Assembly: GCF_024362695.1 (NCBI RefSeq)
Contig: NC_065421.1
Location: 8,370,598-8,434,597, forward strand
Direction: 5' to 3'
DNA from: Pectinophora gossypiella
Lineage: Eukaryota > Arthropoda > Insecta > Lepidoptera > Gelechiidae
DNA: 64,000 bases
Shown: piece by piece, positions 50,580 to 61,666 of the stretch
How positions within the stretch are numbered: position 1 is the stretch's first letter
How the letters are laid out: each line of letters starts with the position of its first letter
Made by a program: the position numbers and the translations under genes
The notes under the pieces: model-generated
What the model saw: only the letters and a program-made list of their open reading frames with translations
What the model was told of the DNA's origin: nothing
Databases searched by the model: none

Positions 50580-50870
50580 GAGGCGGAGGACAGGAGTCCT
50601 AGTATGGCTTTGTAATTGACTACTCTGGGCGCCATCCCACTTGTGTCAGACAGAGTACTTTATTTAATAAACACACGTAACAGGTTACAGACATAAATCT
50701 TATGAAATAATACACTTTTTGAGGTTCAGACTGTAACCCAACTAAAAAGTACTGCGGGGCGAAAGGCAAGAGGAAAACCACTGCCCTATTTTTCCCTAAA
50801 AAAGTAGCATGGAAAATGCTGCACCGACAAGAGAGTGGCTCTTAAATTGATGGTGGTGGAGGTGATGTCA
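50580..50870 (+). mobile_element. LINE 3'-end fragment
   Basis: ACTCTGGGCGCCATCCCACT, GGGGCGAAAGGCAAGAGG and CAAGAGAGTGGCTCTTAAAT are shared with 63775-63960 and, in part, 3995-4145. An unrelated insertion splits it near 50655-50750. Confidence 0.55.
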
Positions 50871-51881
50871 TAAATTTAGGTCACTGCACATGCAAAGGGA
50901 CGAGAAGCGACATGCTGTTTAATAAGTACCTACATACGAAACAGCGTTTCGTCCAGTAGTGTTGTGCTGTTCTCGGGAATGTTTCCAAAGTGAGAATGTT
51001 CCCGTTGTAAAAACTCTTTAATAATAAGGACACACTGGTTCTCTACAATTCGTTTTTTTTTTGTTTCGATTATTGTTATGCATGCCGAGTCGTCTTGACG
51101 TGCTAAAGACCAACTAGTTTACACGTGCGACTATTTTCGGCGAACACACAAAGACTCGCGAATTAATCGTGAATTCATTAATTAAATAATAGTCGTTATT
51201 ATGCATGAATTGTTTCCGCATATTTTATATTACCAGCTGTGTTCTGTTTATCTTTGTTATTTGACCTTTATTTGTTATTACTTTGAATGTATTTTCTTTT
51301 ATATAGAGACATAAATAAGAATAATAATACTGCGTATAGAACGGCAACTCTCCGCTCCCCACCAGCGGCTGATCTAGGTTTACCTCGCCTCCCTTCGGTC
51401 ATACTTTTGTTTTCAATCGTATGGCGCCAGACGTCACACACTGAGATGCGCGTGTACGTTAACGTCAATGTGTAGTAACGTCAAGGTGTTTTGTGCTCGT
51501 ATGAAGTGTCCGGGGTGTTGTATAGGTAAACGAAATTACATTTTACTTATTTATTTTGTAAAGCTATGTCTATGAGTTTACAGTTATCTGCAATATTTCA
51601 GACATAGATAAAAGTATTTATTATTGTAGATTATATAACGTTATATCACGTTAGAAAGGACATAATCCCTCTTTTCCCACTATCAATCATTTTTATTACA
51701 CGCTCGGGAAGATAAGCAGCTGAATGGGACCTCTATTCATCATATTATTATCGTGTCAAAGGTTACATTGCAGAAGTGTAAATACAAGTTTAAAACACTT
51801 GGCCGGAGGGGGTGAGCCTAGGTTTGTCTTAGGTTCTCTTACCTAAGCCTTACCTGATCCAACGCCTATCAGTGGCTGTAG
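50871..51881. other. Intergenic, no gene recognised
   Basis: A plus-strand frame at 51287-51475 has no splice or homology support. Nothing else seen. Confidence 0.45.
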
Positions 51882-52190
51882 CGACCTCCGTGGTCCAGTG
51901 GTTGAGCGTCGGGCTCACGATCCGGGTTTGATTCCCGGTGGGGACATATCACAAAAAATACTTTGTGGTCCCTAGTTTGGTTAGTACATTGCTGACTGAC
52001 CAGATTGTCCGAAAGTAAGATGATCCGTGCTTCGGAAGGCACGTTTAGCCGTTAGTCCCGGTAACTACTTACTGATGTAAGTAAGTAGTCGTTACATGAG
52101 CCATGTCAGGGACCTTTGGCGGCTCAATAGTAACCCTGGCAACAGGGTTGATGAGGTTGGTACTCCTCACAACCCACACGATAGAAGAAG
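51882..52190 (+). mobile_element. tRNA-derived SINE, family A
   Basis: CGACCTCCGTGGTCCAGTGG head, a shortened B-box region (GGGTTTGATTCCCGG), body, and CCTCACAACCCACACGATAG tail. Confidence 0.8.
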
Positions 52191-53022
52191 TGGCTGTGCA
52201 ACGCGGCATTGCCGCTAATGTGAAGGGTTCGTTTGGACCAGGTCAGACTCTAAGCGACGACGAAGTTACGATTGTTTCTGATCGAAAAGCCATGTATCCT
52301 TAGCATTAAAAAGATTTTACAACGGGAAAATTCCCATCTTGGGAACATTCCCGGGAACGGCACATCACTGGTCGAGCTCATGACCATAGCATGTACAGTC
52401 ATAAGCAATATAATGTACCCACTTTAGGACTCTGTCGCACTAACATATTTGACATTTAGTAAGACTTACAGTTCAATTTGTCAAAAAAGTTAATGTGACA
52501 TGGTACCAAAGTGTATACATATTAATGTTCGTGACCGTACCTACTACAAAATTTTACAGTAGAGTTATGTAACTCAGTATCTTCATGCGCCTAGATCATT
52601 GACACTATGCTTATCTAACTTTTCTTTATCTTCAACGATGAATATCAAGGTAAAAACTCTTTGTTAAGATAACTGTTTTCTTTGTAAAGAGCGAAGTTAA
52701 AGAGTTTTCTATTGTTCGCTTGATAATCGGGAAAATTGAGGAAATGAAAGCAATAGCTCAAGTGTTTCATTATCTTTAGACACGGTTATAAAATTGTAGT
52801 GAAATACAACTGTTTATTTGCGATGACAACATTGAATTGTTCTTTTATTAGGTCAAATATTAATCTGATAAAATGGCTGTGTTTACCTTTGTAGGCAAAC
52901 CTTGGTTTGCCCAATGCACACAACTGCGAACTTGCAAACCGGGAAGCGGGACATTGTTAGACAGTTTCCTACAAATACGCCGCGCGCGACGTTTCCATCT
53001 TTAAAAAAAATAAATATCAATT
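52191..53022. other. Intergenic, no gene recognised
   Basis: AT-rich sequence without coding or repeat structure that I can name. Confidence 0.45.
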
Positions 53023-53389
53023 GCCCTGATTCCTGCAGACACCCCTAATTTTATTTTAAGTAATACCCGTCATTTTCTTATCCGCCGAAAAGGAAAGGGA
53101 CGGATGATTGTCAACAAGTTAATTTTAAAGTGAATGAATAACCCGTGCGAATAAAATAAGCATCTCGCTGGTATGCAATCCGTATGACGTGCTGTCTACC
53201 TAATTCTGTCGGGTTATTGGCCGATGTAAAATTTTTAGCCGGTTGTTTTATATTTCTGCTTAAAATTGACGTGTATTCCATAAATTTTATGCCTGTCGAT
53301 TACCCGTCCGTTTCTTTTTCAACGGATAAGAAAATGACAAGTATAACTTAAAATAAAATTAGATAGCGTCTGCAGGAATTAGCACCATT
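53023..53389. repeat. MITE family E, long copy
   Basis: CCCTGATTCCTGCAGACACC start and AATTAGATAGCGTCTGCAGG AATTAGCACC end, inverted; central GTATGCAATCCGTATGACGT block present. Confidence 0.75.
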
Positions 53390-53761
53390 AATGTGTCTAA
53401 TTAAAAGTGAGTAATTTTTTTCAAAGAACGTCTGGGGCCCTGTGCCGAGGTTTTTCTTGCAGCTTCTTTTCCCCGGCTATACAGGTTGTGAGAAGCTGCA
53501 GTAGTTCTAGGCGGCTGAGACGTTCGTTATGTAAAAATTGACGATTCAAAGTGTAACTATGTTACCTACTGAATAAAGATATTTTTGAATGTTGAATTAC
53601 TTAGTGCTGTCTCCAAGTATCATACTGACGTCGATGTATTTACATGTTCGTTCACGTTCGAAATTCAGACTTAGTCGTAAATCTCTTAAGTTTTTAACAA
53701 TATTTAAGTATAAGTAATTGCATTGCACAGTCGAATTGGGATTAAGTACCTGTAATGTCTA

Positions 53762-54186
53762 TCTAAATATATAAAAGGAGAAACTGACTGACTGACATAT
53801 CAACGCACAGCCTAAACGGCTAAACGTGGGCACTTGAAATTTGGAAGGGTCGTAGCTTAGGTACCGTAGAGGTGTACTAAGAAAGGAATTCCCGAAATTC
53901 TCACGGGAACGGGAATTAGCGGGAAAATCCTTTTGTATGAAAAATCTAAACCACTAAAGTTAGACGCTTGAAATTTGGCATGCAGGTACCTTAGTAAACT
54001 TAAAGCTTAGTTGCAACAGGATATTGCAAAATTCCCACGGGAACGGGAGTTAGCGGGAAAAAAATGTTGTATGAAAAGATCTAAACAGCCTAAGTTAGAT
54101 GCATGAAATTTGACATGCACTCCCACACACACAAAGATCTCTCTTTTATAACACGCCACGCGGACGAAGTCGCGGGCAAAAGCTAG
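53762..54186 (+). mobile_element. Non-autonomous Helitron-like element
   Basis: Begins TCTAAATATATAAAAGGAGA followed by CTGACTGACTGACATATCAA, carries two internal repeats of about 165 bp (GAAATTTGG ... TCTCACGGGAACGGGAATTA and TTCCCACGGGAACGGGAGTT), and ends with the hairpin CGCGGACGAAGTCGCG and GGCAAAAGCTAG before a T. A 3' hairpin followed by CTAG is the Helitron terminus (CTRR). No Rep/helicase frame. Confidence 0.75.
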
Positions 54187-54994
54187 TTTATTTATAAAGT
54201 ACATCCACATCACATACATTAAAACATTTTTACATTTAGAAGGTTACGGTATTGTGAAAATTACGGCGTACATAACTTACACAATCAAGGGTGAGTATTT
54301 AAAAATAAAGTAAAATTAAAATTACATAATGTCTACGTAAGTTGTGAATAAATAAATTAAATAAATAAGAAAATTGTCACATTCCTTAATGGTCTTCGCC
54401 TTGAGACGAGGCATGCCGTGTCGACGAACTATTATCGTAAGATTAAAAGCTGATGGTTAATGGAAGGTCTCAGAGAAACCATTAGTTGTCTGAGTGAAAC
54501 CGCAGTGCCAAGGCTGCCGTGACGACACGCTGATTATAGTTCTCTGGTGATGGAAATTGAGACAAAAACCTGAAAGTCGTGCAGTAAACTCACGCGCAGC
54601 TACGTTGCTGTTACGACCGCTTTATTATACAATTTAGGACATTAATGGGGTCTATTGTTGTTTTTAAACCATCCGCAATTAAGTATACTTGCGTACCTAT
54701 TATCTGTTACGTACATGTATATTTTTAGTTAAGTATTTACATAAATAGTTTTTTTTTCACGTAACTTATTGTAGGCTTACACTATTTGGCTGAACTAACG
54801 GGGAGTACTGTGATCAGGGTGGGTGGAGCCACAAACGACTGTATCTTCTTCTTTCGTGTCAATAACAAGTCAGGCAAAGTAGTCTCAACTCAAATCAAAT
54901 CAAATATATACTTACTTTATTGCACAGAACTAAATTTCAGAAATCAGACATAACACATGAGTATAGTACAATTTGGGAGGCCTTATTGCTCTAG

Positions 54995-55230
54995 AGCCTT
55001 CCCTCAATCAGCGCTTATCGCTAACGACCCACTAGGGTCGATTAATTCTTTCAAATATTTTTCCCTCTCAGACGACGCCCTGAGCCGAGGTTCGTGCCCA
55101 ACTGGGCACCCTCAGGCCTGTTGTCTTAAACGTTGTACCGGGTGAGAGCCTTCAGCGCTCCCCATTTGTCCGGCCAAGTAGTTATCTGCCAGCCGCGGCA
55201 AATATACAATAAGTCACGGCAAAAAAAAAT
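54995..55230 (+). repeat. Element D, copy 3
   Basis: CCCTCAATCAGCGCTTATCG, the GACCCACTAGGGTC palindrome, GACGACGCCCTGAGCCGAGG and a 3' end GCGGCAAATATACAATAAGT with an A-rich run. Confidence 0.7.
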
Positions 55231-55478
55231 TGCTCTAGAGCAATTTTAAATCAATCAATAATTATAATTTCAATTTATTATTTGCAATCTATAATTTCTC
55301 AGTCCAAAATGCATTAGCACGGGCGGAAGCGTTCATGAAACCATCCCGCGTGCAGGCAGAAACGACGAAAGTCGACGACGAGTGACGAGTGTATGGTAGA
55401 AATTATTTATTAGACACGTTTTTATAAACACCTACTTACTTATAAGTCGAAGAAAACACCTGTCAAATCGAGAATAGA

Positions 55479-55539
55479 ATCGGGTAAGATAAGCGGACCC
55501 TGTGAAAAAACGTCACAAGGTCCACTTATCTAACCCGAT
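55479..55539. other. 61-nt near-perfect hairpin
   Basis: The arms ATCGGGTAAGATAAGCGGAC + CCTGTGA and TCACAAGGTCCACTTATC + TAACCCGAT pair over 27 bp with three mismatches and a 7-nt loop. Read on the minus strand two of the mismatches become G-U pairs. Each arm resembles the GGGTCCGCTTACCTAA block of SINE family C, so the hairpin may be two facing SINE scraps. Confidence 0.6.
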
Positions 55540-55943
55540 GATTTTACAACGAACGCTAGGGAGATAAATGTTGAATGACAGGCCGTTACATTAGGTAGTT
55601 TTAAGTGTATAATAAAACTACAGACCTATTCATTGTTTTTTTTTTGTTAAGGGTTGTGACTGATGTGGGAAATTCAATCTTTGTTATAAATCATTGATGC
55701 GTAAATACAAACGTAATGTATCAGGCCCAGTAATTAGGCAGACAGGTAGTCGTTTAATGGTCTATTGTGGCGTTAAAAAAATATCACCTGTCATTGTCAG
55801 CCTTTAACAGTTTTAAATATCCAATTTAGGCCAGTGCCTAGTCTTCAGTTTTTAATCTCTTAGGTCTATTTTGATCGTGAATTTCGAATATTACATTACT
55901 AAAGTCAAGGCTGTATGGTCCTCAGATCTTTGCCTGCCTTATA

Positions 55944-57000
55944 CGAGGGGAGGTCAAAAAGTTCGCGGAATGGAGGGGTTGGAGGGGGTTGGTTTGCTCG
56001 TACAGGTAGCCGCTAGTTGCACACCTCATTAACAGTATATGTACCAAGTTTGAAGCAAATCGGGTCATTAACGTTTGAACTATCGACCAGCAAACAAGTG
56101 AATCGGGAAGAACTCAGCGAATATGGAGAAAATTGAACACCGCGCCGTCATTAAGTTCCTCACCAAGCAAGGAAAATCCGCTCAGACGATTTTTCAAGAG
56201 CTGTTAGCAGTTTACGCGGACTCTGCCCCTGGTAAAACTATGGTTTAAAAGTGGCATAGTCTTTTCAAGCAAGGAAGAGAGTCGATTGAAGATGACCCCC
56301 GCTCCGGACGGCCCATTGAGGCCACCACACCGGAAATCATCGAAAAAGTAGAGAAACTTGTATTAGAAGATACCCGCTTGAAGAAGAAGCAGCTTGCAGC
56401 AATGGTCGGTGTATCCGAAACAAGTATTTTAAATATCCTACATCAACATCTTGGGATGACTAAGGTCAGCGCAAGATGGGTTCCAAGAATGCTCACGCCA
56501 CTTCAAAAAAGCGAGCGTGTCGAGTGTTCTCGCCAGTTTTTAGAGCTCTGTGGAGAGAATAAGGAAGAAGTTATGGCCCGGATTGTTACTGGAGATGAAA
56601 CCTGGGTTCACCATTATGAACCTGAGTCGAAGCAAGAGTCGATGCAGTGGCATAAAAAAGGCACACCTCCTCCAAAGAAGTTTAAGGTGTCACAATCGGC
56701 CGGAAAGATCATGGCCAATATTTTTTGGGATACAGAAGGTATTTTGCTGATTGATTATAAAGATCGTGGTGTGACTATAACGGGACATTACTACGCTTCT
56801 TTACTGGATAGATTGAAAGAGGCTATCAAGGAAAAAAGAAGAGGAAAGCTGTCAAGAGGTGTGCTCCTTTTGCACGACAACGCACCCGTCCACACGTGCC
56901 ATGTTGCGACGGCTGCCATTCACCGATGCGGGTTCGAAAAATTAAACCACCCACCCGCCTTACAGTCCAGACTTCTTATTGAACATTTACGCAGTGAGGT
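55944..57000 (+). mobile_element. Mariner transposon relic, 3'-truncated
   Basis: A TA dinucleotide is followed by a mariner-like inverted-repeat start (CGAGGGGAGGTCAAAAAGTT), an untranslated leader and a damaged transposase frame. No matching right inverted repeat was found; homology fades soon after the YSPD region near 56970. Confidence 0.75.
56123..56985 (+). pseudogene. Mariner transposase pseudogene
   Basis: A cut-and-paste transposase reading from ATG 56123. The N-terminal helix-turn-helix region (EHRAVIKFLTKQGKSAQTIF, later DDPRSGRP) and part of the catalytic core (TGDETWVHHYE with the first Asp; LLLHDNAPVHT with the second) are recognisable. Three breaks: an in-frame TAA at 56246-56248 (codon 42), a frameshift that looks like a 4-nt duplication within the CCACCCACCC run near 56947-56957, just before the YSPD motif, and loss of everything after that motif, including the third catalytic Asp. 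Hence inactive. The family could be near the irritans/mauritiana groups; I cannot say which. Confidence 0.88.
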
Positions 57001-57194
57001 TAAAAGTGCAACAACATTAAAGTGTATTGGGAGGGAAAATCTTTTATTTTTCGCACCTATTTTGTGTTGTGTTGTACGTGAATATGCCTATAATCTGCCT
57101 ATCATAAAAAATAGGATGCAACTTTTTAGCAAACTTTTACGACATACTGATACTAATAATATACATACTAAAGAACATACTAAGTTTTTGTAAT

Positions 57195-57417
57195 ATCCCG
57201 CCGGCGTGGTCGACGATTACCCCCATTCAGCGCTTATCGCTATCGGCCCCCTAAAGTCGATTGATTATTTCAAATATTATTCTCTCAGACGACGGGACGC
57301 CCTGAGCCGAGGTTCGCGCCCAACTATTTTGTACTGGGCGAGAGCCCTCAGCGCTCCCTATTTGTCCGGCCAAGTAGTTAATGCCATTTGCGGCAAATGT
57401 ATAATAATCACGTTTTT
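57195..57417 (+). repeat. Element D, copy 4
   Basis: GGCGTGGTCGACGATTACCC, CATTCAGCGCTTATCGCTAT, a shortened middle, and GCCAAGTAGTTAATGCCATT with a T-rich end. It directly follows the mariner relic. Confidence 0.7.
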
Positions 57418-58489
57418 TTTCTCGTGTTGAAAGAAAGAGAAGAAAGAAAAGAAATAAGGTACGTATTAGGCACATTTTGAGATGTACTTTTCTCTCTATA
57501 GTCCAATATGACATCACATGTTCTGTGGTATAGTCAAAAGAGAGATGAAAGATTAAAATAATCAATTAAGTATTTGAAATAAGTAATACTAATTTATTAT
57601 TTTCGTCTTACACTCTGTATGGTTATACATGTAGAGGTATCATGCAAAGAACGTGACCGTGAAGAAATAAAGATTAGAAATCGTGTTAAGGTAGATTTGC
57701 ACAAAGTGCAATTGTGCTAACACGAGGTCACTGACCGGCTTTCTTTTCAAGCTAAAATAAAACTCAATGTCACAATCAGATGTCTAGTCCAAACGTACGA
57801 TTTAGAATAATCCCTGCTAAAGTTGGCTTTAGAAGAACAGAGTAACGATGATTTGATAAATTAGGATATATCTTCTTATCGTGTGGGTTGTGAGGTGGAG
57901 TACCAACCTCATCCACCCTGGTGTCAGGGTTACTGTTATTTCGTATTATCCGTTAGTTTCGGATAATTTCGGTTACGGATATTATTTTTTAAGTAAAATA
58001 CATATAGGTAATAAAGTGGTTTTATTTATAACGACAAGTTATATATGTTACGACGGCAAAAGAAGAAAAAAACAAACAATGCGCGCGGCACTCGCAGCGG
58101 CAAGTCGATCAAAACAACTTGTCATAACGTGTATCAATCAGGTTCCACTCCTATCGGATATTATCCGAAACTGTTATTTCGGATTCGGTTGCGGTTTCGG
58201 ATGATTTTTATGTCGGATATCCAACAGTTTCGGTTACGGTTACGGAGTTCCCTAACATCCCTGCTAAGCCCGTTGTGCACAGACTATGCAAACACGCGCT
58301 GCTGAGCACGCACGGCAGTCGCAAACGCTCCATACTCACAGGCTACGCACGGAAACGCTACGTACGTAGTCGCTAAGCACGCAAACGCTACGCACGCACG
58401 CTACGTAGGCACGCACTCATTTCGTACATTTATACAGATGATAAAATTGATGTAAGTAATGACGTGAGGGAGTATTCTTAAGAGGAATA
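57418..58489. other. Intergenic with unusual repeats
   Basis: A SINE A tail scrap at 57875-57935 (reverse), a TTTCGG-rich patch at 57945-58255 and a CpG-dense patch at 58280-58420. No gene seen. Confidence 0.5.
58280..58420. repeat. CpG-dense degenerate short repeats
   Basis: Imperfect repeats of units such as AAACGCTACGCACGCA and GCTACGTACGTAGTCGCTAA. It stands out from the AT-rich surroundings. Confidence 0.55.
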
Positions 58490-58800
58490 TACCATCATCC
58501 CCCTTCCATCATCCCGTTTTTTACAGGGTCCGTTTACCTAACCTGAAGATTTGACAGGTTTGATTTTTTGCAGAAGCGACTGCCTATCTGACCTTCCAAC
58601 CCGCGAAGGAAAATCCAGCCCAATACAGGTTAGGTCACATACCTCCGAAAATGCATTTCTCGGGAATGTGGGTTTCCTCACAATATTTTCCCTTCACTGC
58701 TGAGCACGTGATAATCATTTATGATCCAAACATGAAGTGGAAAACAAATTCGACAATCATTGGTTAGGCAAGCATTCTACCAAATGGCTACCACGGTTCA
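58490..58800 (-). mobile_element. SINE family C with tRNA-like head
   Basis: Read on the minus strand it starts GAACCGTGGTAGCCATTTGG TAGAATGCTTGCC (a decayed tRNA-like head), then a GATTGTCGAATTTGTTTTCC body, and runs to the AACCTGTATTGGGCTGGATT and CAGGTTAGGTAAACGGACCC end. Confidence 0.68.
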
Positions 58801-59210
58801 TTTAAAAAGAATATACTATACCATACGGAAGAATTAAAATGCGCAGAACAAACTGCAATAACCACGTAATCAGAAAGCACACATCCTTGTCTTCAAGTTT
58901 TCACATTTATGATCGTCCAACCACCTCTGGATACTTTCATTATTATGTGGTTGTGTCGGCGACTTTCGTTGCGAAATACAGTAATAAAATGACCATAAAG
59001 TTAATCTAATAATATGGTATTAAGTAAAAGTCAGCTCATTGCCTAGTTAGGCAACGATTTGTGTGGTCAGACGGTAAAATGTAAAATGTATAGGTTGCTT
59101 TGTAGAGGTATAGGTGTTACAAGAGGCAAAAAGGGTCTGATACATAACCGAACATTGGCGTATTATAGCGTAATACCTATTTATTATTATTTTGTACTAC
59201 AAGCCAAGAG
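58801..59210. other. Intergenic, nothing recognised
   Basis: AT-rich, no coding or repeat structure seen. Confidence 0.45.
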
Positions 59211-59527
59211 AGCCTCCGTGGTCTAGTAGTTAGGTAACTGGAGTTCCGGATTCGATTCCCGATGGGGACATTGTCGAAATCACTTTGTCAGACTGTCCTT
59301 TGTTTGGACATTGCAGGCTTGAATCACCTGATTGTCCGAAAAAGTAAGATGATCCGTGCTGCGGAAGGCACGCTAAGCCGTTGGTCCCAGGCTACTACCC
59401 CAAACACCTCCACCAAATCGCAGTGGAGCAGCGTAGTGGAGTATGCTCCATACCTCCTCCAGTTGATTGAGGGGAGGCCTGTGCCTAGCACTGGGACGTA
59501 TATAGGCTGTTTATGTTATGTTATGTT
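59211..59527 (+). mobile_element. tRNA-derived SINE, family B
   Basis: Head AGCCTCCGTGGTCTAGTAGT, B box GGATTCGATTCCCGATGG, body CACCTGATTGTCCGAAAAAG, tail GCCTGTGCCTAGCACTGGGA and ending (TTATG)n, a common SINE terminus. Confidence 0.8.
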
Positions 59528-59992
59528 GCCAAGAAGTGTGCGCGCAGACAGGTACGCTGTTACAAAATACCGAAATAAAATACCTAAAGACATGGAGTGT
59601 GCATAAGGCTAATTTAAATACTGCTTGCTCACTTAAATAATAATAATATTTAATAATATTTCTAGACAATTGACACTGTCAAACGCTATCCGAAGAACTA
59701 AACAATGCACCGACATTACTTTCTAAACACAAATGATGAATGTAGGTAAGTACATTTGTACAATAAACTAAACAAAATGTCAATATGTATAATTGAAAAC
59801 AAGCAACATTATTAGCTGTTGTTCATTTAATAAATATTTGTTAAACATTCACATGCTTGGAGTAAGGTAATTACAAATGGAAAAACATGCAATATTGTTT
59901 TCTTTTTTGACGTGAGTTATTTACCACAGACGGTACTCTAACGTATACTTGGATGAATTGAGGATTTGAGGAACGCTAAGGCGGGCTCTTTT

Positions 59993-60132
59993 GACTCCGT
60001 AACTGAATTTAGAATTATGTTTTTTCGATTTATGTTAGTGCAAAGGTACAAAAGTACTAGCGTACTATAGTTCGAAAATATAATTTAAACTTTTGCAGTA
60101 ATATAATTAATTCTAAATTCAGTTACGAAGTC
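59993..60132. repeat. Short MITE with 22-25 bp inverted ends
   Basis: GACTCCGTAACTGAATTTAG AATTA at the left and TAATTCTAAATTCAGTTACG AAGTC at the right are reverse complements with one mismatch, 140 bp apart at the outer edges. Confidence 0.7.
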
Positions 60133-61109
60133 GTTATTTTTACAATCTGCCTTATTTTATGAACCGGGTCGAGCCGAAGTGGGCCGATATGGACCACTGT
60201 ACGAGGAAAATCGTCGACCCCGCAAGTAGTACCAGGAACTGAAGCGTTTGGTGACGCCGGCTATTTGGCCACTTTAGCAGTTGATAAAGGAGATTTGACA
60301 GTGACAACGAACATAATTTTCCTGAGATCTTTCGTCGACAGACGCCTTAAGCTTACATCCGCAAAATGGTTCCTTTTATTTTATTTTATTTGGGACAACA
60401 ACAGTCATATTTTCTAATTGTAAACTCGTACAAAATGGGGAGATTGCAAAAAAAAAAACAAAACAAAATTTCAAAGTTCTGTGTCTGGGCGTGTGTGAGT
60501 GTAATCAATACAACACAACGGTTCGTATCACTTCGTTCAGTCAATAATTATTATACTTAATATGAGAGCAACACAAAAGTAATTCAATTAAGTACTTCAA
60601 TCAAACATGGTAGATTTAATATTTCATAAAAACATTGCTTACTATCCGTAAATAAATCAATTTCACCGAACCGTGCATTATATGTGCGGACTAATCTCAT
60701 AAAAACAGCAGTTCATAAATCAAGGTACATAAATATACATGTTTATAAACTTACGAATAAATTAAGGGTTACAATACCTGGTATTATATAAAAGTCTTAC
60801 GTAAAAAGTATTTTCTCATCTTCTGATGTGTATTGATTGATACACTGTATTGGTATGAATGATTTTCTTATTGTATTTTCCGTAGCCCACCTATCAAAAA
60901 TCATATATAAGTAAAGTGGTAATTTATCATGATTGATTTCCTTAATAGTTTTCCTCGTTGAATCTCTTATTCTAGAAAAATGATCTCATTGTGTTTTATT
61001 AAAAAAGTACTTAAGTTTTCTATACCTATTATATTTATAGAGTAAGTAGATGTTTTGTGTATAATGTTAAGAATTAAATCCATTGATTTTAGATCATTTT
61101 TTTCCATTA

Positions 61110-61225
61110 TAGACGAGACGATACAGCTCACTACCTATCACGTTGGTCTAACAGAAAGCTCTGTGAGGTGTGGGCCTCTGACTAGCCCAATAGGGATATA
61201 GTCGTGAGCTTATGTTGTTGTGTTA
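61110..61225 (+). repeat. Dispersed repeat J
   Basis: ACCTATCACGTTGGTCTAAC AGAAAGC, then GGGATATAGTCGTGAGCTTA and TGTTGTTG end; matches 9330-9440. Confidence 0.6.
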
Positions 61226-61628
61226 AATAATTTAATAAAAAATATAAAGACCAAAGACGTCATGTATAAAAAAATAACATCAAACCGCACTTTGAACTGA
61301 ACCACAAATTGGCAAGCTACCTTTCGATGCCACAGCATAACAAAATATCTATTAGCATGCCAATAAAATTATGTACATGCTGCGTATTCATGAGGTAATT
61401 CCCACGGTTGTATTTATGCTTGCACGTCACGAACTGATGACTAACTTTGACTCCGACGCACCATGCACGCAATAGAACCATCTTCGAAGTAATGCATCAT
61501 CTAATTTGGATTGAGGAAAACCCGTTTCTTAAATGGCAATAGCAATGCATGTTCAGTGGTAGCAAACGCTTGCAATTATATGCTTGCAATGATAGGTAAC
61601 AGGTAGATACCTAACGGTTTTAAGGATG

Positions 61629-61666
61629 CCACTCTTCGTACAAAAGCCATTTTATACGAAGAGGGG
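61629..61666. other. 38-nt stem-loop
   Basis: CCACTCTTCGTACAAAA and TTTTATACGAAGAGGGG pair over 17 bp with two non-Watson-Crick positions around the loop GCCA. Confidence 0.55.

Noticed and set aside
51287..51475. Plus-strand frame of 62 codons in a GC-richer patch
   Set aside because: No start context, splice sites or family; overlapped by an equally long reverse frame.
58280..58420. CRISPR-like or satellite array
   Set aside because: Units are irregular in length and spacing with no constant repeat or spacer; a eukaryotic short-repeat patch fits better.
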